A DNA stretch of 64,000 nucleotides. Source: Thiohalophilus sp. GTDB lineage: Bacteria; Pseudomonadota; Gammaproteobacteria; UBA6429; Thiohalophilaceae. Shown piece after piece: positions 18,417 through 27,704 of this stretch. The position numbers and the translations under genes are program-made. Position 1 is the stretch's first letter; each line of letters starts with the position of its first letter. The stretch covers positions 310,001 through 374,000 of the forward strand of contig NZ_JAXHMV010000002.1 in assembly GCF_034521165.1 (NCBI RefSeq). The letters are read 5' to 3'. The notes under the pieces are model-generated. The model saw only the letters and a list, made by a program, of their open reading frames with translations. It searched no databases and had not been told where the DNA came from.

Positions 18417-19007
18417 ATGCGGTTATTGTCGATTCGATGTCTTCTTCCCTGCCTGCTTGGCCTGTTTGTCTCGGTGGCCAGCGCCGGGCCGCTGGAGGAG
18501 GGTCGGCAGGCCTACGAGGCGGGCGATTACGAGCAGGCGCGTGAACTGTGGGAACCCCTGGCGGCAAAGAACGATCCCGACGCGCTGTTTAACATTGGCC
18601 TGCTGTACATGCAGGGCAAGGGTGTGGAACAGGACGGCCGCACGGCGATGGACTGGTTCAAGCGCGCGGCCCAGTATGGCAGTGTCGATGCCGCTTACAA
18701 CCTGGGCCTGCTGTATGCCGAAGGCCGTGGCATTTATCCCAGCCCCAAGGATGCAATCTACTGGTGGCGCCAGGCGGCCGAGGTGGGCCATGCCGAATCG
18801 CAATACAACCTCGGCGTCATGCTCGCCTACGGCAGAGGTACCGCCCGTCAGGTCAGCGAAGCCCTCACCTGGTGGGAAAAAGCGGCCCGGCAGGGAAACC
18901 CGGACGCCATTCGCGCGCTGGCCATGACTTACGAGCAGGGCAAGTTCGGTATTGCCGCCGATCCCGAACAGGCACAGAAATGGCGGCGGTTACTGAAAGA
19001 CAATTGA
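18417..19007 (+). CDS. Sel1-repeat (TPR-like) exported protein
   Basis: 196 residues from the ATG at 18417, with AGGAGA nine bases upstream. A signal peptide (MRLLSIRCLLPCLLGLFVSVASA) leads into about four Sel1-like repeats of ~36 residues with the recurrent pattern DALFNIGLLYMQGKGVEQDG / DAAYNLGLLYAEGRGI / ESQYNLGVMLAYGRGT. Such proteins are periplasmic scaffolds that bind partners through stacked helices; no enzymatic function is implied. The gene stands alone between repeat-rich gaps. Confidence 0.88.
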   Translation: MRLLSIRCLLPCLLGLFVSVASAGPLEEGRQAYEAGDYEQARELWEPLAAKNDPDALFNIGLLYMQGKGVEQDGRTAMDWFKRAAQYGSVDAAYNLGLLYAEGRGIYPSPKDAIYWWRQAAEVGHAESQYNLGVMLAYGRGTARQVSEALTWWEKAARQGNPDAIRALAMTYEQGKFGIAADPEQAQKWRRLLKDN

Positions 19008-19030
19008 ACAAGCGCCTTTTTCAAACAGTC

Positions 19031-19105
19031 GTAGGCCCGATAAAGCGAAGCGGTATCGGGCAACACCGCCGATTGCCGGACACCGCGTTGCTATGTCCGG
19101 CCTAC
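19031..19105. repeat. Bipartite REP, second copy
   Basis: GTAGGCCCGATAAAGCGAAG..TATCGGG then GCCGGACACCGC..GCTATGTCCGGCCTAC; near-identical to 5031-5104. The remaining gap to the porin terminator has a fragment of the GCGTCTTTGCG repeat family and no gene. Confidence 0.8.
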
Positions 19106-19294
19106 CACTTCCGTGTTTCGGTGGTTAAATCATTTTTCTGGCATGGTCTGTACGATCGGGCCAAATTAATTTTGATTCTCTGCGATCCTCTGCGTCTTTG
19201 CGCGATGTACACGGATGTACAAGTGTCGTGGGAGGCAGGACGCCGAGAGCGACCCTCTGCGTTTTTCTCTTTTTACGAAAAACAGACATAAAAA

Positions 19295-19320
19295 ACCCTG
19301 ACGCTCTCACACGTCAGGGT
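19295..19320 (-). terminator. Intrinsic terminator of the porin gene
   Basis: Stem ACCCTGACG / CGTCAGGGT around CTCTCACA; on the minus strand it is followed by TTTTTT (A run at 19290-19295). Confidence 0.88.
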
Positions 19321-19414
19321 ACTTAAGCACAACTACTCTCACTTTTGAGCGACGGAGACGTCCCTGTCTCAACCTTATCCCTGCTCAGATTTTTTCTTTA
19401 TCCATCAGTCCGGC

Positions 19415-20416
19415 TCAGAACTTGAGTTTCAGGCCAGCACCCAGGAAGTTGTTCTCAACATCGCTGACACCGCCCAGATCCTCTTCAAGACTGGAATACA
19501 TCACATAGCCGGTGGTTTTCTTGTCGAACTTGTGATCGACACCCACTGCCATCAACGTGCCTTCACGCGCTGTAGTTGCGTTATCTTCAACCATGATATA
19601 TTGCAGTTTGAATTTGTTGCTGCCTGCAAACTTGCTGCTGAAGTGCACGCCCAGCCAGTCTTCATCCTCGCCAGTAGCTGCGGCTCCTTCGACACCGGAT
19701 TGCCACAGCACGCCAACCTGCATGTTACCCATCTTGTAGATACCGGTCAGACTGGTCATGCTGTTCTCAGCCTGACCAGCAGTGTCGTCATGGGAATCCT
19801 GGGCCAGGGCAACGAACAGGGGACCGGATTCGTAGGTCAGTGAAGCGGAAATGGTATCCGCCGCGCTATCACCGGCAGTGACACCGTCGCCTTCGCCAGG
19901 TACCAGCGCGATGGCGTATTTCAAATTACCGGACTTGCCGAGGTAAGCCACGACGTTGTCGACGCGATTTTGACCGTCCTGATCGCCGGCCTTCTTGACA
20001 TCCGCATCGGTATCGCTGAACAGATCGAATTCGCCGTTGGCCATTTTCATCGGCGTATCATGACGACCAAATCGGAACTGCCCCCAGTCGCCCTTCAGAC
20101 CGACATACTGGTTGCGACGTTCGATACCATCATCATCAGCGCCATCACTGTCCGGGTTCACTTGCCATTCCAGCTTGTAGATACCGGACAGGCCGTTACC
20201 GAAATCGCGAGAACCCTTGACGCCGAAACGCGAGGCATGACTGCGCAGCTGAATATTGTCTGTGGTACTCGGTGTAGCAGTGGATTTATCCGCAGTATTA
20301 TCAACGCTGCCGTAAGACAGGTGAACCCGGCCATAGACCTGCGGGCCATCCGCATGCGCCAGAATCGGCGTAAGCAACGCGCTTGCAACTGCGAGTGAAA
20401 TCAGTTTCTTTTTCAT
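19415..20416 (-). CDS. Outer-membrane porin (Gram-negative general porin family)
   Basis: 333 residues from the ATG at 20416 with GGGGAAGAG upstream. A clear signal peptide (MKKKLISLAVASALLTPILAHA, cleavage before DGPQVYGRVHLSYG) precedes a 16-strand-type porin sequence. Typical porin strand text is present: RFGVKGSRDFGNGLSGIYKL, RNQYVGLKGDWGQFRFGRHD (the constriction-loop approach) and the aromatic C-terminus GLKLKF. The acidic surface (many Asp and Glu) is notable. Channel specificity cannot be told. It has its own terminator and is a likely abundant protein. Confidence 0.93.
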   Translation of the reverse strand: MKKKLISLAVASALLTPILAHADGPQVYGRVHLSYGSVDNTADKSTATPSTTDNIQLRSHASRFGVKGSRDFGNGLSGIYKLEWQVNPDSDGADDDGIERRNQYVGLKGDWGQFRFGRHDTPMKMANGEFDLFSDTDADVKKAGDQDGQNRVDNVVAYLGKSGNLKYAIALVPGEGDGVTAGDSAADTISASLTYESGPLFVALAQDSHDDTAGQAENSMTSLTGIYKMGNMQVGVLWQSGVEGAAATGEDEDWLGVHFSSKFAGSNKFKLQYIMVEDNATTAREGTLMAVGVDHKFDKKTTGYVMYSSLEEDLGGVSDVENNFLGAGLKLKF

Positions 20417-20635
20417 GTCTCTTCCCCAAAAGTTTTGTTGTAACAACGCAACACGTGTTGTGTGCAAATGAACGGGGATGAGTTTGTTGGTCATCTCTTA
20501 CAGCCGCGTTAACAAAGGATGAAGTTTTTATGACACTTCGGCCGGATTCGGTGCCAATGGCCGGTTTGCAGGCTTACCCGGGCCGATGAATCTGCTATGA
20601 TGCGCCCCTGAAATGTTGGAATATCAGGGTGTTAC

Positions 20636-21682
20636 GTGGACCATCCGCTGCTCGAACTGAAAAATGTCGAATGCCGTCATCGCGGCGTGACTGCCGTTGA
20701 AAACCTGAACCTGCATGTCAACCAGGGGGATCTGGTCTGTCTGCTGGGCCCCAGCGGCTGTGGCAAAACCACGGCCCTGCGTGCCATCGCCGGCTTTCAG
20801 CCATTGCATGCGGGGGAAGTCCGTCTGCGCGATCAACGGATCTCGTACCCCGGTTATACGCTGGCCCCGGAAAAACGCCATATCGGCATGGTGTTTCAGG
20901 ATTACGCCCTGTTCCCGCACCTGGATGTCTGCGCCAACATTACTTTCGGTCTGCGTAACCTGGGCAAATCCGAGTACAAACGTCTGGCGAATGAAATGCT
21001 GGAAGTGGTCGGCCTCGCGGGTATGGGCGATCGCTATATCCACGAGCTGTCCGGCGGCCAGCAACAGCGGGTTGCCCTGGCTCGGGCACTGGCGCCGCGT
21101 CCCGAGCTGATCCTGATGGATGAGCCCTTCTCCAATCTCGATATTGATATGCGCGAGCGTCTGAGCAACGAAGTGCGTCAGATTCTCAAGCAACAGGGGA
21201 CCAGCGGTATTCTGGTGACGCACGACCAGCACGAGGCCTTTGCCATGGGCGATCAGATCGGCGTCATGAGCGAGGGCCATATCCTGCAACGGGATACGGC
21301 CTATAACCTGTATCACTCCCCGGCCAATCGTTTTGTCGCCGATTTTATCGGCCAGGGGGTGTTTGTTCGGGGAACGCTGGTGAGCCCGGACACGGTCAAA
21401 ACACCGCTTGGGACGATCAGCGGCGATCGCGCCTATGAATGGGATCCCGGCACGGAGGTGGAATTGCTGCTGCGTCCGGATGATATCCTCTATGACCCGG
21501 AAGGGCCGTTACAGGGCAAGGTATTGCAACGGGCCTTCAAGGGCGCGGAGATTCTGTATACCCTGCAACTGGAAGACGAAACCGAGGTACTCTCCCTGTT
21601 CCCCAGCCATCATGATTTTGCTATCGGTGAACAGGTCACGGTCAGCCTGGCGCTGGACCACATGGTGGCATTTCCGGTATAG
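20636..21682 (+). CDS. ABC transporter ATPase, Fe3+/polyamine-type (FbpC-like)
   Basis: 348 residues beginning at a GTG. Walker A GPSGCGKTT near 39-47, Q-loop VFQDYALFPHLDV near 89, ABC signature LSGGQQQRVALARAL near 137, Walker B LILMDEPFSNLD near 158 and the switch histidine in LVTHDQHEA near 193. A C-terminal TOBE-like domain (about 240-348) places it with FbpC/PotA/CysA-type importers; FbpC (iron) looks closest. No permease or binding-protein gene is adjacent, so it is an orphan ATPase whose partners are elsewhere or lost. Confidence 0.87.
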   Translation: MDHPLLELKNVECRHRGVTAVENLNLHVNQGDLVCLLGPSGCGKTTALRAIAGFQPLHAGEVRLRDQRISYPGYTLAPEKRHIGMVFQDYALFPHLDVCANITFGLRNLGKSEYKRLANEMLEVVGLAGMGDRYIHELSGGQQQRVALARALAPRPELILMDEPFSNLDIDMRERLSNEVRQILKQQGTSGILVTHDQHEAFAMGDQIGVMSEGHILQRDTAYNLYHSPANRFVADFIGQGVFVRGTLVSPDTVKTPLGTISGDRAYEWDPGTEVELLLRPDDILYDPEGPLQGKVLQRAFKGAEILYTLQLEDETEVLSLFPSHHDFAIGEQVTVSLALDHMVAFPV

Positions 21683-21850
21683 AACAGGGACGAGTGACGA
21701 GGCTGTGGGAGCGGGCGACGACCGCGACCCCACCATCGGCCAGCATCGCGCCCGTGGGGCGCTCCCACCAGAACGGTGAAAACAGCCGGACACCGCGACG
21801 CTTTGTCCGGCCGACTTCTGCCGACTGCCGACTGCCAACTGCTAACTTAG
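21683..21850. repeat. Repeat cluster: cgag-type, tgtgggagcggg REP and half of a bipartite REP
   Basis: In order: GGGACGAGTGACGAGG (21687-21702), the REP palindrome 21704-21768 (TGTGGGAGCGGGCG .. GGGGCGCTCCCAC), a single GCCGGACACCGC..TTTGTCCGGC hairpin (21784-21812), and a short CTGCCGACTGCCGACTGCC tandem (about 21819-21842). Confidence 0.75.
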
Positions 21851-22012
21851 TTAGCCCTTCCTCGCATCCCGCTCGACCTGCTCCAGGCTGATGTGACGCA
21901 CATCCTTGCCCTTGACCAGGTAAATAACATATTCACAGATGTTCCGGGAACGATCGCCAATACGCTCCAGGGCGCGGGCTGACCACATCATATTGATGAC
22001 CTCGGGGATTGC
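21851..22012 (-). pseudogene. phoU: phoU remnant (C-terminal ~52 codons)
   Basis: Reading the minus strand back from the TAA at 21851 gives a sequence ending IPEVINMMWSARALERIGD, RSRNICEYVIYLVKGKDVRH and ISLEQVERDARKG. This is the second half-repeat C-terminus of PhoU (ALERIGD..NI.EYVIYLVKGKDVRH is diagnostic). Upstream of about 22012 the match stops; the frame continues as unrelated sequence to a stop near 22123, with no start codon that would give a full PhoU. It lies just after phoR, so a normal phoB-phoR-phoU order was probably broken by deletion. I translated this by hand. Confidence 0.8.
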
Positions 22013-22142
22013 GCACGACGGTGACTGTCGCCCCTTCCGGCCCCTTACCGATATAAGTGAAGATATAGGGTGCCTCGCCTGTTTTGATTTATTCCTGCAT
22101 ATCAGTGCGTATCGACCGGGTTAATGGTGCGTAGAACGCACA

Positions 22143-23474
22143 CTATACTTTGGCTTCGTCACTCGTACCTCGTCCCTGTTCGTCAGCATGACGAACAATT
22201 TCGGGAGGGAAATCGCAGATAAAGGTACTGCCCCGCCCCACGTCACTATCGATTCGTAAACTGCCGTTATTGCACTGCATAGCGTGTTTGACGATGGCCA
22301 GGCCCAGGCCGGAACCGCCGGTATGGCGCGAGCGGCCCTCGTCCACGCGATAGAAGCGTTCGGTCAGGCGTGGAATATGGTGCTGGGGGATGCCGATGCC
22401 GGTGTCATTGACTTCGAAATGGGCGCCCTTGTCGTCCTCGAACCAGCGAATGCGAATCGCACCACCGCTGGGCGTGTAATTGACGGCGTTGACAACCAGG
22501 TTGGTAAAAATACTGTCCAGTTCACGCTGCTCGCCCAGCAGACAAAGCCGGGGCTCGGCTTCCAGCAGGATAGTGTGATTACGTTCGGCGCTGAGGATTT
22601 CGGCCTGCTCCCTGAGGCTGCTCAGCATTTGCGGCACATCAACCACGACCTGCTTGCGTTCCCGGTGCCGGTTCTCGTAACTGGACAACAACATCAGATC
22701 TTCGGTCAGCTGCTGCATTCGTCGGGTCTGCTGTTGCATCACCTTGAAGGTATGTTGCACTTGTTCGTCGTCGGCGTTCTCTTCCAGCAGGCTTTCCATA
22801 TAACCGCTTAGCACCGTCAGGGGCGTGCGCAATTCATGGGAAATGTTGCTGATGAAATCACGCCGCATCTGCTCGACCTGCTCGAACAGGGTAACGTCGC
22901 GCACGATCACCAGGGTCTGGTTCTTGCCGTACTCGACCATCCGGATACTGAGTCGTATTGACTCATCATACGGTGAATTAATGGTCACCTGCTCATCCGG
23001 CCATTCACCCTGCCAGTAAGCGGAGACATCCGGGTGACGCAGCAGGTTGGCCAGTCGCAGTCCCACGTCCTGCGGATAGTTGAGGCGTAACAGCCGCCCG
23101 GCCTCGGCGTTCCACCATTCGATTTCACCTTCCTCGCGCAGTACCACCGCCCCGTCGGGTAAGGCCGCGGTGGTCTCACGAAAACGGTTGATCGCCTTGA
23201 CCAGGCGTTTATTTCGCTTGCGGGCCCGTTGCTGCAAACGGTAAATCGCGGTGAAAACCTCACCCCATAATCCGCTGGAGAGCGGCGGCGCCTGTTTGCG
23301 ATCGAAACGCAGCCAGTGATCCAGCTTCTTCAAACGCAGAAAATAGATAACAAACCAGAGCGAAACCGCCAGTAAAAGTGCCAGCAATATCTGGTCGAAT
23401 ATCCAGCCAAAAAACAGTGCCAGAGCCAGACTCGCCAGAATCCGCCACAGTTCGCTGATCCAGTTGTAATGCAT
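22143..23474 (-). CDS. phoR: Phosphate regulon sensor histidine kinase
   Basis: 443 residues. Two N-terminal membrane segments (about 9-50) without a large periplasmic domain, a PAS-like region (about 100-200), HisKA with the phospho-histidine in FISNISHELRTPLTVLSGYMESLLE, and HATPase_c with NLVVNAVNYTP, NDTGIGIPQHHIPRLTERFYR and GGSGLGLAIVKHA. This short-sensor architecture is typical of PhoR, which reads phosphate status through PstSCAB and PhoU. It lies three bases after phoB. No pst genes are in the window and phoU next to it is broken. The 3' end borders a cgag-type repeat. Confidence 0.94.
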   Translation of the reverse strand: MHYNWISELWRILASLALALFFGWIFDQILLALLLAVSLWFVIYFLRLKKLDHWLRFDRKQAPPLSSGLWGEVFTAIYRLQQRARKRNKRLVKAINRFRETTAALPDGAVVLREEGEIEWWNAEAGRLLRLNYPQDVGLRLANLLRHPDVSAYWQGEWPDEQVTINSPYDESIRLSIRMVEYGKNQTLVIVRDVTLFEQVEQMRRDFISNISHELRTPLTVLSGYMESLLEENADDEQVQHTFKVMQQQTRRMQQLTEDLMLLSSYENRHRERKQVVVDVPQMLSSLREQAEILSAERNHTILLEAEPRLCLLGEQRELDSIFTNLVVNAVNYTPSGGAIRIRWFEDDKGAHFEVNDTGIGIPQHHIPRLTERFYRVDEGRSRHTGGSGLGLAIVKHAMQCNNGSLRIDSDVGRGSTFICDFPPEIVRHADEQGRGTSDEAKV

Positions 23475-23477
23475 AGC

Positions 23478-24176
23478 TCAGACCTGTTTTGAGAACCGGT
23501 AGCCGGCACCGCGCACGGTCTGCACATGCCGGTCAAAGCCATGCGGGGCCAGCGCCTTGCGCAGGCGGCGAATATGCACGTCCACGGTCCGATCCTCAAT
23601 ATACACCTGATTGCCCCAGATCTGATCGAGCAGTTGATCGCGGCTGTAGACCCGTTCAGGATGGGTCATGAAAAAGTGCAGCAGGCGAAATTCCGTGGGC
23701 CCCAGATTGATGGCTTCGCCATTGAGGCTTACCCGGTGACTGGCGGTATCCAGGGTCAAACCGGCAATCTCGATTGTTTCGGACGCTTCCTGGCCGGCAC
23801 TGCTGCGGCGCAGGACCGCGCGAATCCGCGCCACCAGTTCCTGGGTGGAAAACGGTTTGGTTACATAATCGTCAATGCCGGCTTCATAGCCGCGCAATTT
23901 GCTCTCTTCCTCGCCGCGGGCGGTGAGCATGATCACCGGCAAATCCCGTGTGGACTCGTCCCGACGCAGGCGTTTGGCAAATTCAACCCCGCTGATGCCG
24001 GGCAGCATCCAGTCCAGCAATACCAGATCCGGCGGCTGCTCGCTCAGTCGTTCGCTCGCCTCACGGGCATCACCGGCCTCGATCACCGTGAAACCGGCCC
24101 GCTGCAGCGTAAACCCGAGCATTTCCCGAATGGCTTCCTCGTCCTCGACGACCAAGATGGTAATATCCTGACTCAT
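23478..24176 (-). CDS. phoB: Phosphate regulon response regulator
   Basis: 232 residues. Receiver domain with VEDEEAI at 10-16, phospho-Asp in LLDWMLPGISG near 54 and Lys in TKPFSTQEL near 106, then a winged-helix domain containing TVDVHIRRLRKAL and RTVRGAGYRFS. These match PhoB closely, and the phoR partner follows. A PHO box with a correctly placed -10 lies upstream, which supports both the identification and autoregulation. Confidence 0.96.
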   Translation of the reverse strand: MSQDITILVVEDEEAIREMLGFTLQRAGFTVIEAGDAREASERLSEQPPDLVLLDWMLPGISGVEFAKRLRRDESTRDLPVIMLTARGEEESKLRGYEAGIDDYVTKPFSTQELVARIRAVLRRSSAGQEASETIEIAGLTLDTASHRVSLNGEAINLGPTEFRLLHFFMTHPERVYSRDQLLDQIWGNQVYIEDRTVDVHIRRLRKALAPHGFDRHVQTVRGAGYRFSKQV

Positions 24177-24229
24177 GGGATTCGTGACACTCCGGTGACA
24201 ATAACCATTTGTACTTGCATAATGGACGC

Positions 24230-24263
24230 ATTACAGCCGACCAATATGACAACCATATGACAA
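24230..24263 (-). promoter_or_regulatory. PHO box and -10 of phoBR
   Basis: On the minus strand: TTGTCAT (24263-24257), ATGG, TTGTCAT (24252-24246), i.e. two identical 7-mers 11 bp apart, matching the PhoB-box consensus CTGTCAT-N4-CTGTCAT. Ten bases later TGTAAT (24235-24230) serves as -10, the spacing expected when PhoB replaces the -35 contact. It lies about 70 bp upstream of the phoB start. Confidence 0.88.
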
Positions 24264-24435
24264 GCCCGGCACCCGCCACCCCGGGACAGGCCCCTCTCCC
24301 CGGGCCGGCAAAATGTGATTTGGCGCGCACCGGGCAATTCGCGCTAGACTATACAATTGCCATCCGGACGGCCGTGATCCGGGATGCCTTCCATAATAAA
24401 ATAGAATACAGACCGCTGCAGGACAGAAAACGACT

Positions 24436-25095
24436 ATGAGACAGTTCTTCATCGCCCTGGCGCTGCTTGGTGCCGCCGCTTCCGCCGTCCACGCCGCTGA
24501 GTATCAGTATGTGTCGGACAAACTGGTTATTACTCTGCGTAACGGTCAGGGAAACTCGCACCAGATCCTCAAGACCCTCCCGACCGGCACCCGACTGGAA
24601 GTGCTGGAGAGCACCGACGAGGGCTACAGCCGGGTCCGCACCAGCGACGGCACCGAAGGCTGGGTCCGCAGCCAGTACCTGATGGGCGAGCCCACCGCCG
24701 CCATGCAACTGGATGAAGCCACCCGCAAACTGAACAACCTGCAGGAGGAAACCGAGAAGCTGCGCAGCGCCCTGAGTGAAGTACAGGCCGAACGCGCCCA
24801 ACTGGCCACCCAGCGCGATGAACTGCTCGGCAAACTCGAAGACGCCGAATCCCGGCTCGATCATCTCAACGAAGTCGCCGCCCGCCCGATCGTGCTGGAC
24901 AAGGAAAACCGGGAACTGCAACAGAAAAACGTGGCCCTGGAAAAAGAACTGCAGATCCTCAACCAGGAAAACCAGGCGCTCAAGGATCGCGCCAAACGCG
25001 AATGGTTCATCGCCGGCGCCGGCGTCCTGCTCGGCGGCCTGCTGCTCGGCCTGCTCATCCCGCGCATCCGCTGGCGCAAGCAGAGCAGTTGGTGA
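24436..25095 (+). CDS. SH3-domain / coiled-coil membrane protein (TIGR04211, YgiM-like)
   Basis: 219 residues. Signal peptide (MRQFFIALALLGAAASAVHA), a bacterial SH3 domain (about 22-95: YVSDKLVITLRNGQ .. EGWVRSQYLMGEP), a long coiled coil (about 98-190, rich in Glu, Leu and Gln), a membrane segment (WFIAGAGVLLGGLLLGLLIP) and a short basic cytoplasmic tail. The layout matches YgiM-type proteins of unknown function that probably touch peptidoglycan. It is divergent from phoB and the intergenic region contains the PHO box, but nothing shows that this gene is phosphate-regulated. Confidence 0.88.
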   Translation: MRQFFIALALLGAAASAVHAAEYQYVSDKLVITLRNGQGNSHQILKTLPTGTRLEVLESTDEGYSRVRTSDGTEGWVRSQYLMGEPTAAMQLDEATRKLNNLQEETEKLRSALSEVQAERAQLATQRDELLGKLEDAESRLDHLNEVAARPIVLDKENRELQQKNVALEKELQILNQENQALKDRAKREWFIAGAGVLLGGLLLGLLIPRIRWRKQSSW

Positions 25096-25454
25096 CAACA
25101 CAGGGCCGAGGGACGAGTGACGAGTGACGAGGAACAACATCGGTCTCGCTGGCGACAACCTGCCGAATCATCCCGTACTTCGTAACTCTCCCTGGGCCAT
25201 TCCAATGTAGAAGCGCCTCTGGCGCGACATTTCCTGCGCTGACACAAGACCCTTCGTGACGCAGCCGCTCCTGCCCGCCTTCGGGATTTGATCTGACTCG
25301 TACCTCGAAGCAGCGCCTGCCATCCTTCAGGTTTGGATCTACCTCGTACCTCGTACCTCGTCACTCGGCCCTCGGCCCTTCCCAAAGCCGGAGAAGAGTT
25401 TTACTACTCCCACTGCTCATCGCCCTGGTTCCCAGTACCTAGTATCTGTCCGAT
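25096..25454. repeat. Repeat-rich gap between ygiM-like gene and argA
   Basis: GGGCCGAGGGACGAGTGACG (start 25103) begins a cgag-type tract. A degenerate REP palindrome follows (about 25205-25270, TGTAGAAGCGCCTCTGGCGCGA .. GCAGCCGCTCCTGCC), then a second cgag-type tract in the opposite orientation (about 25337-25380, repeated CCTCGTACCTCG units). No gene was seen. Confidence 0.7.
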
Positions 25455-25499
25455 ATGTCATACTACCGTCAGATAATAACCCCTGACCCGACACGGCAG

Positions 25500-26831
25500 A
25501 TGACTTCCAAAACCGCCCCCACCGACACCGATTTTGTCCGCTGGTTTCGCGACTCTTCGCCCTATATCAATGCCTTTCGCGGCAAGGTGTTCGTGATCGC
25601 CTTTGGCGGTGAGATGCTGGCGGATGAGCAGTTTGCGCCGCTGGTGCACGATCTGGCCCTGCTCAACAGCCTGGGGGTCAAGCTGGTGCTGGTGCACGGT
25701 ACCCGCCCGCAAATCGAAACCTGTCTCAAGGCACGGGATGCCGAACTGGTCTATGTCAACGGCCTGCGGATCACCGACACCACGGCGCTCAATTGCGTCA
25801 AGCAGGCCGCCGGCAGCGTACGGGTGGATATCGAGGCGCTGCTCTCCATGGGTGTGGCCAACTCGCCCATGGCCGGGGCGCGCATCCGGCTGGTGTCGGG
25901 CAATTTTGTCACCGCCCAGCCGCTAGGGGTGCGCGATGGCGTGGACTACGGCCACACCGGCGAGGTCCGCCGGGTGGACCGGGATGCCATTCGCCAGCAT
26001 CTGGATAACAACGATCTGGTCCTGCTCTCGCCCATCGGTTATTCGCCCACCGGCGAGGTCTTCAACCTCAGTGCCGAGGATGTGGCCACCGCCGCCGCCA
26101 GCCAGTTACAGGCCGACAAACTGATCCTGCTGATCGACGGCAAGGGCATTACCGACAACCGCAAACGGCTGTTACGGGAACTGACGCCTGACAAGGCCGA
26201 GACCCTGCTGGCGGGAAGCAACAAACTCAACAGTGAACAACAACAGGCCCTGCGCAGTGCCACGCATGCCTGTCGGCACGACGTCAAGCGTGCGCATATT
26301 ATCAACCGCCATACCGACGGCGCGCTGTTGCTGGAGCTGTTCACCCGCGACGGTTGCGGTACCCTTCTCAGCAACGATCCCTACGAGGACCTGCGCCGCG
26401 CCACTATTGACGACATCGGTGGGATTCTGGAATTGATCAAACCGCTGGAGACGGACGATATCCTGGTGCGCCGCTCGCGCGAACGGCTGGAAACCGAGGT
26501 GGATCATTTCACCGTGGTCGAACGCGACGGCATGATCATCGGCTGCGCCGCCCTGTATCCGTTCATCGATGAACAGGTGGGTGAACTGGCCTGCCTGGCG
26601 GTGCATCCTGATTATCGTAACCAGGGCCGGGGGGATGCCCTGTTACAGTACCTGGAGAAGACCTGTCGTCAGCTCGGCGTGCGGCAACTGTTCGTGTTGA
26701 CCACCCGCACGGCGCACTGGTTCCGCGAGCGCGGCTTCAAGTCGGGGGATATCAAAAACCTGCCGGTCAAACGCCAGCAACTGTATAACTATCAGCGCCA
26801 GTCCAAGGTGTTCATCAAGGAGCTGGACTGA
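25500..26831 (+). CDS. argA: N-acetylglutamate synthase
   Basis: First step of arginine synthesis: acetyl-CoA plus glutamate gives N-acetylglutamate. An amino-acid-kinase-like domain (about 10-300; PYINAFRGKVFVIAFGGEML, LVLVHGTRPQIE) is followed by a GNAT domain (about 310-440) with ELACLAVHPDYRNQGRGDALL as the acetyl-CoA loop and FVLTTRTAHWFRERGF. This is the classical bacterial ArgA. I choose the ATG at 25500 (443 residues) because it aligns with the family start near FRDSSPYIN. The ATG at 25455 would add 15 residues; neither has a strong ribosome site. The stop overlaps the dam start by one base. Confidence 0.93.
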   Translation: MTSKTAPTDTDFVRWFRDSSPYINAFRGKVFVIAFGGEMLADEQFAPLVHDLALLNSLGVKLVLVHGTRPQIETCLKARDAELVYVNGLRITDTTALNCVKQAAGSVRVDIEALLSMGVANSPMAGARIRLVSGNFVTAQPLGVRDGVDYGHTGEVRRVDRDAIRQHLDNNDLVLLSPIGYSPTGEVFNLSAEDVATAAASQLQADKLILLIDGKGITDNRKRLLRELTPDKAETLLAGSNKLNSEQQQALRSATHACRHDVKRAHIINRHTDGALLLELFTRDGCGTLLSNDPYEDLRRATIDDIGGILELIKPLETDDILVRRSRERLETEVDHFTVVERDGMIIGCAALYPFIDEQVGELACLAVHPDYRNQGRGDALLQYLEKTCRQLGVRQLFVLTTRTAHWFRERGFKSGDIKNLPVKRQQLYNYQRQSKVFIKELD

Positions 26832-27700
26832 TGGCTGTCAGCTCCGCCGCCATGGCCCCCCTGCGCAAAACCGGTCGAACCGCACGACCGACACCCCGGC
26901 GACCGTTTCTCAAGTGGGCCGGTAACAAATTCCGGATCCTGGAACACATCATCCCGATGCTGCCGGAGGGCAAACGCCTGGTGGAACCGTTTGCCGGCTC
27001 CGCCGCGCTGTTTCTCAACAGCGATTACGACCGCTATCTGCTCAGCGATCGCAATGCCGATTTGATCAGCCTGTACAACCTGCTCAAGCAGGAAGGTGCC
27101 GAATTCATCGACTATTGCGCGCAATATTTCATTGCGCGCAACAACCAGGAAAAACGCTATTACCGGCTGCGCGAACAGTTCAACGAATGTGACGAACCAC
27201 GTTTGCGCGCCGCCCTGTTCGTCTATCTCAACCGCCATGGCTACAACGGCCTGTGCCGCTATAATGCCAGCGGCGGCTTCAACGTCCCCTTCGGCCGCTA
27301 CAAGCGTCCCTACTTCCCGCAAAAGGAGATGCTCGCCTTTCATCACCGGGCACAGCGCGCCGAGTTTCTGCTGGCAGATTTTGAACAGACCATGCAACAG
27401 GCCAGAGCGGGCGATGTGATCTATTGCGATCCACCCTATGTGCCGCTATCGACTTCCGCCAACTTCACCACCTACAGCGCCGGCGGCTTCAGTCTGGACG
27501 ATCAACAACACCTCGCCGATCTTGCCCAAAGCTGCGCGAAACGGCACATCCCGGTATTGATCTCCAATCACAACACCGCCTACACCCGCAAAATCTATCA
27601 ACAGGCCAATAAAAACAAACGTTTCAAGGTGCAGCGCTATATCAGCTGTAACGGCAAAAAGCGCAACAGCGCCGGCGAGATCCTCGCGCTGTTCAAATAA
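26831..27700 (+). CDS. dam: DNA adenine methyltransferase
   Basis: 289 residues. AdoMet-binding motif FLKWAGNKFRIL near 28, VEPFAGSAALFLN near 55 and catalytic DPPY in VIYCDPPYVPLS near 197 in the alpha-class order of Dam, with the GFNVPFGRYKRP target-recognition region near 155. Expected to methylate adenine in GATC and so to direct mismatch repair and replication timing. The start overlaps the argA stop, so the genes are translationally coupled. An N-terminal extension of about 25 residues (basic, Pro/Arg-rich) precedes the usual family start; the ATG at 26852 (MAPLRKTGR) is an alternative. Confidence 0.95.
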   Translation: MAVSSAAMAPLRKTGRTARPTPRRPFLKWAGNKFRILEHIIPMLPEGKRLVEPFAGSAALFLNSDYDRYLLSDRNADLISLYNLLKQEGAEFIDYCAQYFIARNNQEKRYYRLREQFNECDEPRLRAALFVYLNRHGYNGLCRYNASGGFNVPFGRYKRPYFPQKEMLAFHHRAQRAEFLLADFEQTMQQARAGDVIYCDPPYVPLSTSANFTTYSAGGFSLDDQQHLADLAQSCAKRHIPVLISNHNTAYTRKIYQQANKNKRFKVQRYISCNGKKRNSAGEILALFK

Positions 27701-27704
27701 CCGC

